Positions 53,255 through 61,480 of a DNA stretch of 64,000 nt are shown in pieces. Both the position numbers and the translations under genes were made by a program. How positions within the stretch are numbered: position 1 is the stretch's first letter; each line of letters starts with the position of its first letter. The stretch comes from Stenomitos frigidus ULC18. GTDB lineage: Bacteria; Cyanobacteriota; Cyanobacteriia; Leptolyngbyales; Leptolyngbyaceae. The DNA lies in NCBI RefSeq assembly GCF_003003795.1, contig NZ_PVWK01000026.1, positions 1 to 64,000 of the forward strand, given 5' to 3'. Under the pieces are notes generated by a model, which made no database searches, had not been told where the DNA came from, and saw only the letters and a list, made by a program, of their open reading frames with translations.

Positions 53255-54139
53255 TTAGAGCTGCGGTAATTCTGCCACACTGCCGATGTTCTCCAACACC
53301 AGATTAGGGCAGGTGCGTTTAATCACACCTGTTAGAACTTTACCAGGGCCAATCTCAACGACACGGCTGACGCCCTCGTCGGGTAGGCGTAACGAAATTT
53401 CTCGCCAGCGTACCTTGCCTGTCATCTGTTGAGCGAGGCGAGACTTGAGTATCGCTGCATCACTGCTGGGCGCGGGGTCAACATTAGACAACACAAGCAT
53501 TCGAGCGTCATGGAAGACCACACTATCTAACATCGTTTGAAAAGCAGCAGCAGCGGGTGCCATCAGGGGTGAGTGAAACGCACCGCTCACATTCAACTTC
53601 AATGCCCGTTTTGCTTTGACCTGGCTCAACACCGTTTCAACTCCAGCAGGTGTGCCCGAAATCACCACTTGTCCTGCATTATTGTCGTTTGCCAGCACGA
53701 CATCTGGAGTTTGTTGCAACTGCTGCTCAAGCTGCTCCTGGTTAAAGCCAAGCAGCGCTGCCATCATGCCATCAGAGGCTTGATCCATCAGTTCGGCTCG
53801 TTGCTTAATCAGTCGAAGCCCAGCCTCGAATGTAAAGACTCCAGCCACATAGAGCGCCACGTACTCTCCCAGGCTGTGACCAGCAACAAAATCAGGGTTC
53901 TGTCCATGTGCTCTAGCGAGGTCTGCCAGAATGCTCTCAATCACGTATAAACACGGCTGCGTGTAAAGGGTGCGGGACACCTTATCCTCTGGATGCTGGC
54001 AGATGCCGGGGATCGACCAGCCTAAGATTTGCTCCGCTTGCTCAAACATTGCTTTCGCTTCGGGCAGCTCAAACAGATCGGTTCCCATCCCTATCGCTTG
54101 TGAGCCTTGGCCCGGAAACACCCATGCAGTCTTAGTCAT
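53255..54139 (-). CDS. fabD: Malonyl-CoA:ACP transacylase
   Basis: FabD loads malonyl from CoA to acyl carrier protein for fatty acid synthesis. The 294-residue protein has the nucleophile S89 in GHSLGEY, the second catalytic His in SGAFHSPLM, and the QGSQ loop at residues 11-14. Full length for the family. It follows fabH and precedes plsC. Confidence 0.96.
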   Translation of the reverse strand: MTKTAWVFPGQGSQAIGMGTDLFELPEAKAMFEQAEQILGWSIPGICQHPEDKVSRTLYTQPCLYVIESILADLARAHGQNPDFVAGHSLGEYVALYVAGVFTFEAGLRLIKQRAELMDQASDGMMAALLGFNQEQLEQQLQQTPDVVLANDNNAGQVVISGTPAGVETVLSQVKAKRALKLNVSGAFHSPLMAPAAAAFQTMLDSVVFHDARMLVLSNVDPAPSSDAAILKSRLAQQMTGKVRWREISLRLPDEGVSRVVEIGPGKVLTGVIKRTCPNLVLENIGSVAELPQL

Positions 54140-54144
54140 TGAAG

Positions 54145-54301
54145 TTGTTGGTTGTTAGTTGGTGGTTGTTAGAAAGAAGAGAGGTGTGAGGTGTGAGAAG
54201 TAAGGTGCGAGGAGTCAGAATCGACTCAAAACTCAGGAGGGAGTGGCGTGGTACATCACTCAAAACTCCCAACTCAAAACTTTTAACTCAAAACTCTTCA
54301 C
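54145..54301. repeat. Heptamer repeat spacer between fabH and fabD
   Basis: The spacer holds gttggtt/gttagtt-type units at 54145-54172, gaggtgtgag units at 54181-54200, and four copies of actcaaaa-type heptamers (inverse of GAGTTTT) at 54223-54297. It has no coding content and sits inside an otherwise compact operon. Confidence 0.75.
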
Positions 54302-54305
54302 TTCC

Positions 54306-55310
54306 TTACCGTCCCCACTGAAACACGACTGCGCCCCAAGTGAGTCCGGCTCCAAAGCCGGAGGCAACGATCGTGTCACCCGGTTGAATTTTGCCCTGAC
54401 GGACTTCCTCGTCCAGTGCTAGCGGGATGGAGGCAGCAGACGTATTGCCGTACTTAGCCAGATTGCTGATGATTTTGTCGTAGGGAATGTTGAGACGATC
54501 GCCCACAGCATCAAGAATGCGCTGGTTGGCCTGGTGCAGCAGCAGCCAGTCTACGTCTTCCACGCTACGGTTGGCGCGGAAGAGGGCTTTTTCAATGACT
54601 TCTGGCACACGACGTACGGCAAAGCGATAGACCTCTTGCCCATTCATCGTGATGGGCTGGAAATTTCCCTGCCCGATCGTGACTCCATCAACCAACTCCT
54701 GAGGCTGAGGCTGATAGGCCAAATTCAGGCATTGATTCTGAGTGCCATCGCTGCGGAGCTCAAAACCGAGCAGCCGATCGTGCTCATTTGCCTGAAGTAT
54801 GACGGCTCCAGCACCATCACCAAAGAGAATACACGTCCGGCGATCGGTCCAGTCCACCCACCGTGACAACACATCTGCCCCGATCAGCAGGATATTTTGA
54901 TAAGCGCCTGTACGGATAAACTGAGCTGCTGTTACCAGGCCAAACACAAAACCAGAACATGCTGCTGTCAGGTCAAACGCGACTGCTTTTTGTGCCCCCA
55001 GCGCGTTTTGAATTTGGCTAGCGCTGCCAAACAGATCATCGGCAGTGGAGGTAGCCAGAATGATCAGGTCTAAATCCATGGGCGAGAGGTTTGCCATGGC
55101 GATCGCGCTCTGAGCGGCTTGAGTTGCGATCGTGGTCACAGATTCGTTGGGTGAGGCCAGTCGGCGCTGACGAATCCCGGTGCGGGAGGCAATCCAATCA
55201 TCAGAGGTTTCAACAAGCTGGCTCAGCCCCTCGTTGTCAAGGGTTGCCAGGGGTGTTGCCGAGCCGCTCCCGGTAATTGCAATGCCCAGACCTGGTTGCT
55301 TTACGTTCAT
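54306..55310 (-). CDS. fabH: 3-oxoacyl-ACP synthase III
   Basis: FabH condenses acetyl-CoA with malonyl-ACP, the first committed elongation. The 334-residue protein has the catalytic Cys118 in DLTAACSGFVFG, the His in LLLHQANQRI and the Asn in KYGNTSAAS. The GFGAGLTWG motif near the C-terminus is also present. Full length. It lies between plsX and fabD, matching the conserved bacterial fatty acid initiation cluster. Confidence 0.97.
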   Translation of the reverse strand: MNVKQPGLGIAITGSGSATPLATLDNEGLSQLVETSDDWIASRTGIRQRRLASPNESVTTIATQAAQSAIAMANLSPMDLDLIILATSTADDLFGSASQIQNALGAQKAVAFDLTAACSGFVFGLVTAAQFIRTGAYQNILLIGADVLSRWVDWTDRRTCILFGDGAGAVILQANEHDRLLGFELRSDGTQNQCLNLAYQPQPQELVDGVTIGQGNFQPITMNGQEVYRFAVRRVPEVIEKALFRANRSVEDVDWLLLHQANQRILDAVGDRLNIPYDKIISNLAKYGNTSAASIPLALDEEVRQGKIQPGDTIVASGFGAGLTWGAVVFQWGR

Positions 55311-55379
55311 GCTCTATCCATCGCTTGCTGGGTGAATCAGTCTGCCAACTAGCGGGCAACTGACCAGTACGCTCATCAA

Positions 55380-56426
55380 TTAACCGTCTTGCTGACCGCT
55401 GACCGCTGACGTCTGGCTGTCCTCTTTGTAACGCGACTGGATCCGATCCAGCACTCGGTTGTCGATCGCTTCCCTTGCAAGTCGCACTGCATTGAAAATC
55501 GTGGGTGCTTGAGAACTGCCGTGGCTAATAATGCAAACACCATCAACGCCCAGCAGCAAGCCACCACCATGTTCAGCGTGATCCATACGCTGCTTAATGC
55601 GTCGTAGATTCGGTTTCAGCACTGAGGTGCCAATCTTGCCACGCACACCTTGAGGCAGTTCCTCTCGCAGAATTTGCAGCGCAACCTCACCGACGGCCTC
55701 CGCAAACTTGAGCAGCACATTGCCCACAAAGCCATCACACACAATCACATCAAAGTTGCCTGAAAGCACATCTCGTCCTTCAGCATTGCCCACAAAGGGA
55801 ATCTGAGGATTTTTCTGGAGCAGTTGATGGGTGCGTAGCGCTAACTCATTGCCTTTGCTCGATTCTTCACCAATATTGAGCAACCCAACCTTAGGAGTTT
55901 CAATGCCCAAAACATATTGAGAATAGACAGTGCCCATAAAAGCAAACTGTTCTAAAAATTTTGGGCGGCAGTCAACGTTTGCACCAACATCCAGAATAAT
56001 GACTGGCTTACCGGCAATCAGCGTCGGCAAAACAGCCCCGATCGCGGGCCGATCAATCCCCTTCAACCGACCCAACCGCAACAATGCTGCTGCCATTACC
56101 GCACCAGAATGCCCTGCAGAAACAACGGCATCTGCCTCTTTCCGCTTGACTAAATCCATTGCTACGTTAATGGATGCTTTGGGCTTACGTCTCAGGGCAC
56201 TCAGGGGCTCTTCGCCCATTTCGATCGTACCCTCAGCCGGAATAATTTCGAGTGGCGAAGCGCTGGTATGCTTCCGGACGGCTGCACCAACCTCTTCCGG
56301 GTCACCCACTAGCAGAATCTTGACACCTAATTCTTCCTGTGCTCGAAGCGCTCCAGCAACAATCTCAGCCGGAGCATGATCCCCACCCATTGCATCAATC
56401 GCAATCCGCGCCTGCGTCGATCCCAT
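55380..56426 (-). CDS. plsX: Phosphate acyltransferase PlsX
   Basis: PlsX converts acyl-ACP to acyl phosphate, linking fatty acid synthesis with phospholipid synthesis. The 348-residue protein begins IAIDAMGGDHAP and has the VSAGHSGAVMAAA and GANVDCRPKFLEQFA motifs. The C-terminus ends in SAVSGQQDG, which is encoded by heptamer repeat DNA (agcggtc units) and is probably a recent extension. The gene is the first of the operon with fabH-fabD-plsC. Confidence 0.96.
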   Translation of the reverse strand: MGSTQARIAIDAMGGDHAPAEIVAGALRAQEELGVKILLVGDPEEVGAAVRKHTSASPLEIIPAEGTIEMGEEPLSALRRKPKASINVAMDLVKRKEADAVVSAGHSGAVMAAALLRLGRLKGIDRPAIGAVLPTLIAGKPVIILDVGANVDCRPKFLEQFAFMGTVYSQYVLGIETPKVGLLNIGEESSKGNELALRTHQLLQKNPQIPFVGNAEGRDVLSGNFDVIVCDGFVGNVLLKFAEAVGEVALQILREELPQGVRGKIGTSVLKPNLRRIKQRMDHAEHGGGLLLGVDGVCIISHGSSQAPTIFNAVRLAREAIDNRVLDRIQSRYKEDSQTSAVSGQQDG

Positions 56427-56599
56427 TGGTCAAACTTAATATAAACCTTCGCAATTCTACCAGATGGTCATGCCTCTACAAAAAACGAAATCAACGGGAT
56501 AGCCTCTGCTCCAACCGAGCGCTCATTAAATCAAAACGTTCGTTCTCTGTTGTAGAAATCTCCTTAGGAACAAGAATTTAATAACTCCGGCATTTCCCG

Positions 56600-56625
56600 T
56601 AGGGGCGCACGGCCGTGCGCCCCTA
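56600..56625. repeat. Perfect GC-rich palindrome
   Basis: taggggcgcacgg/ccgtgcgccccta is a 26-bp perfect palindrome, REP-like. A related one lies at 37087-37105. Such elements occur in many copies in cyanobacterial genomes and can act as terminators or transposon recognition sites. Confidence 0.7.
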
Positions 56626-56664
56626 TCTGCAAATAATTTGTCGATTTTATTTAATCCACGATCC

Positions 56665-56814
56665 TTAGCGGCTACTAGAAAGCGACACTGTGTCAACTAA
56701 AAGACTAAAGCTATTGGACGCAGCCGGAGTCTGAGCCAATGCCAGCAAGATCAACGTCAGAGCAAAAGCGCCAGCTTCAAGAGTCTTAATGAGTTCCGAG
56801 CGTCCTACTTGCAT
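56665..56814 (-). CDS. Possible small exported peptide (49 aa)
   Basis: The minus-strand frame begins ATG at 56814 with MQVGRSELIKTLEAG, followed by a hydrophobic run (AFALTLILLALAQTPAAS) and a short Ser-rich tail. It resembles a signal peptide with little mature sequence, or a small membrane peptide. No Shine-Dalgarno is evident, and no family is recognised. Confidence 0.4.
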   Translation of the reverse strand: MQVGRSELIKTLEAGAFALTLILLALAQTPAASNSFSLLVDTVSLSSSR

Positions 56815-57099
56815 AATGTGAGATTGATTGCTAAGTGTATGGAGCGAAACTATGATAAGTCAAATTTAGAGACTTTAAGCGCTGATCCAATCAGCCATCA
56901 GTCAGAATTTGAGCCGTGTGGAAGCTATGCCCTCAAGGTGAGGCAGAGCAGTCTAAAAGTAAGCGTCGCTCAAGACGATGCTGTACCAGAGCGATCGCCA
57001 TAGCCTTTTTTGCTGCATACGTGTAATTGACGAAACCAAAACTCGGGCGTAGCTCATAACAAGGAGAATTGCTGTCATAGCACGCCGTGCTTGAGACAG

Positions 57100-57152
57100 A
57101 CACCTAATTTCTTTAGCAAGTAACGAACATCCTTGCTAAAGAAATTAGGTGT
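57100..57152. repeat. 21-bp perfect inverted repeat
   Basis: The arms acacctaatttctttagcaag (57100-57120) and cttgctaaagaaattaggtgt (57132-57152) are perfect inverses around an 11-bp loop. The stem is AT-rich and has no T tract. It ends 37 bp before the ATG of the PLD gene. Confidence 0.8.
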
Positions 57153-57189
57153 GAGGGGCTTGAAGACGATTGTAGCTCTCAGTTCATTA

Positions 57190-58971
57190 ATGGGCACTCT
57201 CACCAGAGAGACCTGCCCTTATCAGCAGGCTTACTTCACCACTCTTCCTCGCTTAGCCGTGCCTCTCTTCCATCATCAATTTCACTCCTCACTGGGTATC
57301 CTACTGGCGCTTGGCTTATCTGCCTGTCAACAAGGATACTCTCAGCCCGTTCGTCCGACGCCTCTACCGCAGGAGGATTTGATTCAGGTCTACACCAATC
57401 ATGAACCTGCCTCGCGCTATACGGAACCCTATCGCAAACAGACGCGAGACGGAGACGATTTAGAGCAAAAAATTGTTGATGCGATCGCGGCAGCTCATGC
57501 AACGGTAGATGTTGCGGTTCAGGAACTCCGTCTGCCCAAAATTGCGGCGGCTCTAGTGGCGAGACAGGCAGCAGGCGTGAAAGTGAGAGTCATCTTGGAA
57601 AACACGTACTCACGCCCGTTCAGTACCTTTACAGCTGCAGAGATTGCACAACAGCCAGACCGCGATCGCGGTCGCTACGAAGAGTTTCGTCAACTTGCCG
57701 ATCGCAATAGTGATGGGCAACTGAGCCAGGAGGAAATCGATCAAGGGGATGCGTTGGTCATGCTCGATCGTGCCAAAATCCCCCGCCTTGATGACACCGC
57801 GGATGGTTCCGCTGGTAGTGCCCTCATGCATGACAAATTTGTTGTTGTTGATGGTCGCACAATCATCGTCACGTCGGCAAACTTCACCACGAGCGATGTA
57901 CATGGCGACTTTAAATCGCCTGCCAGCCGCGGCAATGCGAACAACATGCTGAAAATTACTAGCACAGAGCTAGCAGCTCTGTTCACGCAGCAGTTTAACC
58001 TGATGTGGGGCGATGGTCCCGGTGGCAAATTAGACAGCAAATTTGGCATCAAAAAGCCCTTTCATCCAGCGCAATTGGTCACGATCGGCTCAACCACTGT
58101 TGAAGTCCAATTTTCACCGACTCGTCCATCGATACCCTGGGAGCGTAGCAGCAATGGCTTGATTGGCAAAACACTCAGTGCTGCTAAGAAATCGGTTGAT
58201 ATGGCACTGTTTGTCTTCTCTGAACAAAAATTGGTCAATCTACTAGAAACGGTGCACCAAAACGGTGCCGAAGTGAGAGCTCTCATTGAACCAGGCTTCG
58301 CCTACCGTTCCTATAGTGAAGCGCTCGATATGTTGGGTCTTGCCCTTGCCGATGACTGCAAGCAGGAAGCCGCCAATCGTCCCTGGCAGAACCCAATTAC
58401 GACTGTTGGTGTACCTCGTCTCCCGCCTGGTGACCTGCTGCACAACAAATTTGGCATCGTCGATCAGGAAACCGTCATTACTGGGTCTCACAACTGGACA
58501 GATGCTGCCAATACAGGCAATGACGAGACTGTATTGGTGGTGCATAGCGCGATCGTGGCTGCTCATTACCAGCGAGAATTTGAACGACTCTATACAAATG
58601 CTATTTTGGGCATCCCGCCTGCTGTCCAAAAAAAGGTTAATGCTCAGCGACAGCAGTGTCCATCGCGTCAGGCGAACGCACCAGCACCAATCAGTCATCA
58701 GGCTAGTGGCAATCGCCCCAAGACCCGACATGCGGCTACTACCCCGATCGCCCATCCAAACCCAAGCGAGTCGCCATCTATACCGCGAGTAAACCTCAAC
58801 ACAGCTACTCACGCAGAGATCGATGCCTTACCAGGTGTCAGCAAAGCACTCGCAACGCGCATTATTGCCGCCCGTCAACAGCATCCCATCACGTCTCTAG
58901 AGGATTTAGATCGAATTCCTGGTGTCGGGCCCAAACTCCTGAAGCGATTAGAACCTCAGGTAACCTGGTGA
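57190..58971 (+). CDS. PLD-family lipoprotein with EF-hand loop and HhH DNA-binding domain
   Basis: The 593-residue protein has a hydrophobic lipoprotein signal with lipobox LSAC (GILLALGLSACQQG), so it should be lipid-anchored outside the cytoplasm. Two phospholipase D HxKx4D motifs are complete, at 57829 (MHDKFVVVDG) and 58441 (LHNKFGIVDQ), both followed by N/GSxN-type segments; two motifs make a full active site. Between them and near the first is an EF-hand calcium loop DRNSDGQLSQEE (57700-57735). The C-terminus (from ~58790) is a ComEA-like helix-hairpin-helix domain (VNLNTATHAEIDALPGVSK). The likely activity is a calcium-influenced nuclease or phosphodiesterase on extracellular DNA. Start uncertain: ATG 57190 used, GTG 57259 gives a classic 22-residue lipoprotein signal. 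Confidence 0.85.
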   Translation: MGTLTRETCPYQQAYFTTLPRLAVPLFHHQFHSSLGILLALGLSACQQGYSQPVRPTPLPQEDLIQVYTNHEPASRYTEPYRKQTRDGDDLEQKIVDAIAAAHATVDVAVQELRLPKIAAALVARQAAGVKVRVILENTYSRPFSTFTAAEIAQQPDRDRGRYEEFRQLADRNSDGQLSQEEIDQGDALVMLDRAKIPRLDDTADGSAGSALMHDKFVVVDGRTIIVTSANFTTSDVHGDFKSPASRGNANNMLKITSTELAALFTQQFNLMWGDGPGGKLDSKFGIKKPFHPAQLVTIGSTTVEVQFSPTRPSIPWERSSNGLIGKTLSAAKKSVDMALFVFSEQKLVNLLETVHQNGAEVRALIEPGFAYRSYSEALDMLGLALADDCKQEAANRPWQNPITTVGVPRLPPGDLLHNKFGIVDQETVITGSHNWTDAANTGNDETVLVVHSAIVAAHYQREFERLYTNAILGIPPAVQKKVNAQRQQCPSRQANAPAPISHQASGNRPKTRHAATTPIAHPNPSESPSIPRVNLNTATHAEIDALPGVSKALATRIIAARQQHPITSLEDLDRIPGVGPKLLKRLEPQVTW

Positions 58972-59015
58972 AGGCTTTAGAGACAAGCTTGTCGGAACAA
59001 TAGCTGCCCAGTACC

Positions 59016-59048
59016 AGCCAAGTGCTTCACGAACGCTTGGCTGCTTTT
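59016..59048 (+). terminator. Terminator after the PLD gene
   Basis: A hairpin with arms agccaag and cttggct (59016-59042), with further tg/cg closure, is followed by gctttt. It lies 45 bp after the PLD stop codon. Confidence 0.7.
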
Positions 59049-59244
59049 GCAGCCGCCAACAGACGCTTTAGCCGCCTGAATGCTTACACGGTGGGGAACA
59101 CAAAGTTTTGACAGCATAAGCAGTCGGCCTGACGCTGATCGACAGCAGGCGACGGTGATCTTACAAAGCCTCCAGGCTGATTGCCCAGTAATGGTTTGTC
59201 AGAGTCCAGAACCCTGGACGCAACCCGAACGCTCAAACGGCATC

Positions 59245-59287
59245 TTCTCGTGAAGAAACCCGATTTTTTCGTGAAGAAACCCGATTT
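59245..59287. repeat. Tandem TCGTGAAGAAACCCGATTT repeat
   Basis: Two direct copies of a 21-bp unit carrying gaagaaacccgattt lie end to end. They match the half-site of the GAGAAACC-GTTTCT palindrome family seen at 16354 and 34492. Confidence 0.6.
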
Positions 59288-59301
59288 CTGAGTCAGCGCT
59301 C

Positions 59302-59532
59302 TTAGCCGTAGAGTGCTCGGAGCTTTAGAGCGATCGGTAAGCGGGTTCTAGACGCAAAGGCCATAGCGCTCAATTTGCCTTGCATAGAGTGGTGCTGTTT
59401 GATCCGCGGTGTCGTCCAGCGCGTACCTCCGCCCACCCGACGACCTGGAACACCCTCTCTATCTGCCATGGCAGGAGCCGCCAGCGATAGTAACAGAGTG
59501 AATAGAGAAAAAACGATTGCGAGTTGACGCAT
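59302..59532 (-). CDS. Short exported protein with a DUF928-like motif
   Basis: The 76-residue product has a clean signal peptide (MRQLAIVFSLFTLLLSLAAPAMA). The mature part starts with EGVPGRRVGGGTRW, which is the hallmark opening of cyanobacterial DUF928 proteins (GRR-GGGTR). The rest of the DUF928 domain is missing; after the motif comes a basic region ending LKLRALYG. It may be a truncated or a genuinely short family member. ATG 59532 was chosen over the TTG four codons earlier. Function unknown. Confidence 0.65.
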   Translation of the reverse strand: MRQLAIVFSLFTLLLSLAAPAMADREGVPGRRVGGGTRWTTPRIKQHHSMQGKLSAMAFASRTRLPIALKLRALYG

Positions 59533-59794
59533 AGATGTGCTCAAGATAGATGCCTAACATAATCTACAATCGCAAAGCAGGCTTTATCCCACCAGCGTTG
59601 AACCACTGAAGTCATCATTATTAAAAAATAAAGGAGGTACTTCACAATTGAGTGTGATCGAGTGGTTCTACGGTTTCGCAGTAGCTAATGCATGCTTCAC
59701 TCTCGTTGAGCGTTGCTCATGCTAAGCGCTAAAAGGATGCAGTTGTTATCCTGAAAGAGAACTGCCAGTAGCTACCTTTGTGCCATCAGAAGCC

Positions 59795-60997
59795 ATGACT
59801 CAACAACCTGCCCGTATTTGCATTCTTGGTGGAGGCTTTGGTGGTCTCTACACGGCTTTGCGCCTGAGTCAACTGCCCTGGACAAAGCACGAGAAGCCAG
59901 AAGTGACGCTGGTCGATCGCAGCGATCGCTTTCTCTTCTCGCCGTTGCTCTACGAATTGATGACAGGCGAGCTGCAAACCTGGGAGATTGCACCACCGTT
60001 TGAAGAACTGTTGGCGGGTACAGGTGTGCGCTTTCACCAAGGCACGGTTACAGATGTTGATTTGGTCACAAAGCATGTGCAGCTTCAGGATGGACATCGC
60101 TTGTCCTTCGATCGTCTTGTGCTGAGTTTGGGCGGCGAAACGCCCCTTGACCGTGTGCCAGGAACAGCCGAATACGCGTTACCGTTTCGCTCTATTACAG
60201 ATGCCTATCGGCTAGAAGAACGCCTGCGAACCCTAGAAGAGTCTGATGCGGAAAAGATTCGGGTGGCGATCGTGGGTGCTGGCTATGCGGGCGTCGAGCT
60301 CGCTTGCAAATTAGCTGATCGCCTTGGCGAACGGGGACGCGTTCGTCTGGTTGAGCAAGCGGATCAGATTCTTAGAACCTCTCCTGATTTCAACCGTGCA
60401 GCCGCAACAAAAGCGTTAGAAGCGAGAGGTGTGTGGCTTGATTTGGAAACAGGGGTAGAGGCGATCGCGGCTGAGACGATCGCCCTTGCTTATAAAGGCA
60501 ATGTTGACACCATCCCCGTCGATCTGGTGCTGTGGACGGTGGGCACTCGTGTTGCTGAAGTAATTAACAACCTGCCGCTCAAGAAGAATGCACGCGGACA
60601 GATTGTCGTGACTCCGACCCTACAAACGGTTGACAACCCAGATGTCTTCTCGCTGGGCGACCTTGTAGATTCCAAAGACGCCGATGGGCAGCAGGTACCC
60701 GCCACGGCACAGGCTGCCTTCCAACAGTCTGAATATGTCGGCTGGAATCTTTGGGCATCGCTCACCGATCGACCCCTTTTGCCCTTCCGCTATCAGCACC
60801 TCGGTGAAATGATGGCTCTGGGCACTGATAATGCCACGTTAACTGGCTTGGGGTTCAAGCTTGATGGGCCCTTTGCCTATGTCGCACGACGACTCGCTTA
60901 CTTGTATCGGATGCCGACCCTGGAGCATCAGGTGCGCGTTGGTTTAAACTGGATTGCCCAACCACTGCGCGATGCGATTGGGTCGATCGATTCGTAA
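59795..60997 (+). CDS. Type II NADH dehydrogenase
   Basis: NDH-2 oxidises NAD(P)H and reduces quinone without proton pumping. The 400-residue protein has the FAD-binding ICILGGGFGGLYTALRLS site at residue 8, the pyridine-nucleotide site VAIVGAGYAGVELACKLAD near 160, and the DVFSLGDL second FAD segment. A C-terminal amphipathic region (ARRLAYLYRMPTLEHQVRVGLNW) probably binds the membrane. Cyanobacteria have several Ndb paralogues; I cannot assign NdbA, B or C. ATG 59795 was preferred over GTG 59780. Confidence 0.93.
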   Translation: MTQQPARICILGGGFGGLYTALRLSQLPWTKHEKPEVTLVDRSDRFLFSPLLYELMTGELQTWEIAPPFEELLAGTGVRFHQGTVTDVDLVTKHVQLQDGHRLSFDRLVLSLGGETPLDRVPGTAEYALPFRSITDAYRLEERLRTLEESDAEKIRVAIVGAGYAGVELACKLADRLGERGRVRLVEQADQILRTSPDFNRAAATKALEARGVWLDLETGVEAIAAETIALAYKGNVDTIPVDLVLWTVGTRVAEVINNLPLKKNARGQIVVTPTLQTVDNPDVFSLGDLVDSKDADGQQVPATAQAAFQQSEYVGWNLWASLTDRPLLPFRYQHLGEMMALGTDNATLTGLGFKLDGPFAYVARRLAYLYRMPTLEHQVRVGLNWIAQPLRDAIGSIDS

Positions 60998-61480
60998 TGG
61001 CATCAGCACTCCAGAATTCAGGCTGGTCTAGAGAGTTGCTTCTGGATTGCGGGCATACTGACTGAAGAAAGCCTTCTCTTCCCAAACAATCAGGTAAGGC
61101 AAGGCTGCGATCGTCCTTGAATGTCGTCACCATCCAGCGGTGAGGAGCAAAACCTGTGACGTATAACGTCACTTTTGTGGGCGCTCAAAGCGGTGTTCTT
61201 TAGCTCATGTCTTCAGGCTTCTAAGGAGATTTCCAAAAAATAAATAAATACTCATCTGTCCATGTCACTTAAAAGTGTAAGATCTTGCGCTCCTGTAGGG
61301 GCAATACTTTTCTCGGAAATCGCCTCACAGAAACATGACGACCAGTCTGATTGTGATGCTAGCTACCAGGGCAGCGCTAGTGGAGTGGTGGAGCAAGGTG
61401 AAAACTAGACAAATTTTGAGACGCTCACGTGTGAATTCCACAGAGTCAGGGGCAAATACCAGAGTATTGAGGGTAGCTAG
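60998..61480. other. 483-bp spacer, nothing recognised
   Basis: The spacer contains AT-rich segments near 61200-61260 and a g-rich ctcctgtaggggcaat at ~61291. No gene, repeat array or strong hairpin was found. It must contain the promoter of the pentapeptide gene. Confidence 0.35.

Larger units (their letters stand above)
56427..57189. other. Spacer with palindrome, small frame and long inverted repeat
   Basis: This segment separates the divergent plsX operon and the PLD gene. It contains the perfect palindrome at 56600-56625, a possible 49-codon gene (56665-56814, minus), and the 21-bp inverted repeat at 57100-57152. A frame at 56809-57003 has no recognisable content. Confidence 0.5.

Noticed and set aside
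56809-57003. 64-codon plus-strand frame
   Set aside because: Overlaps the better minus-strand small frame; no ribosome-binding site or family.
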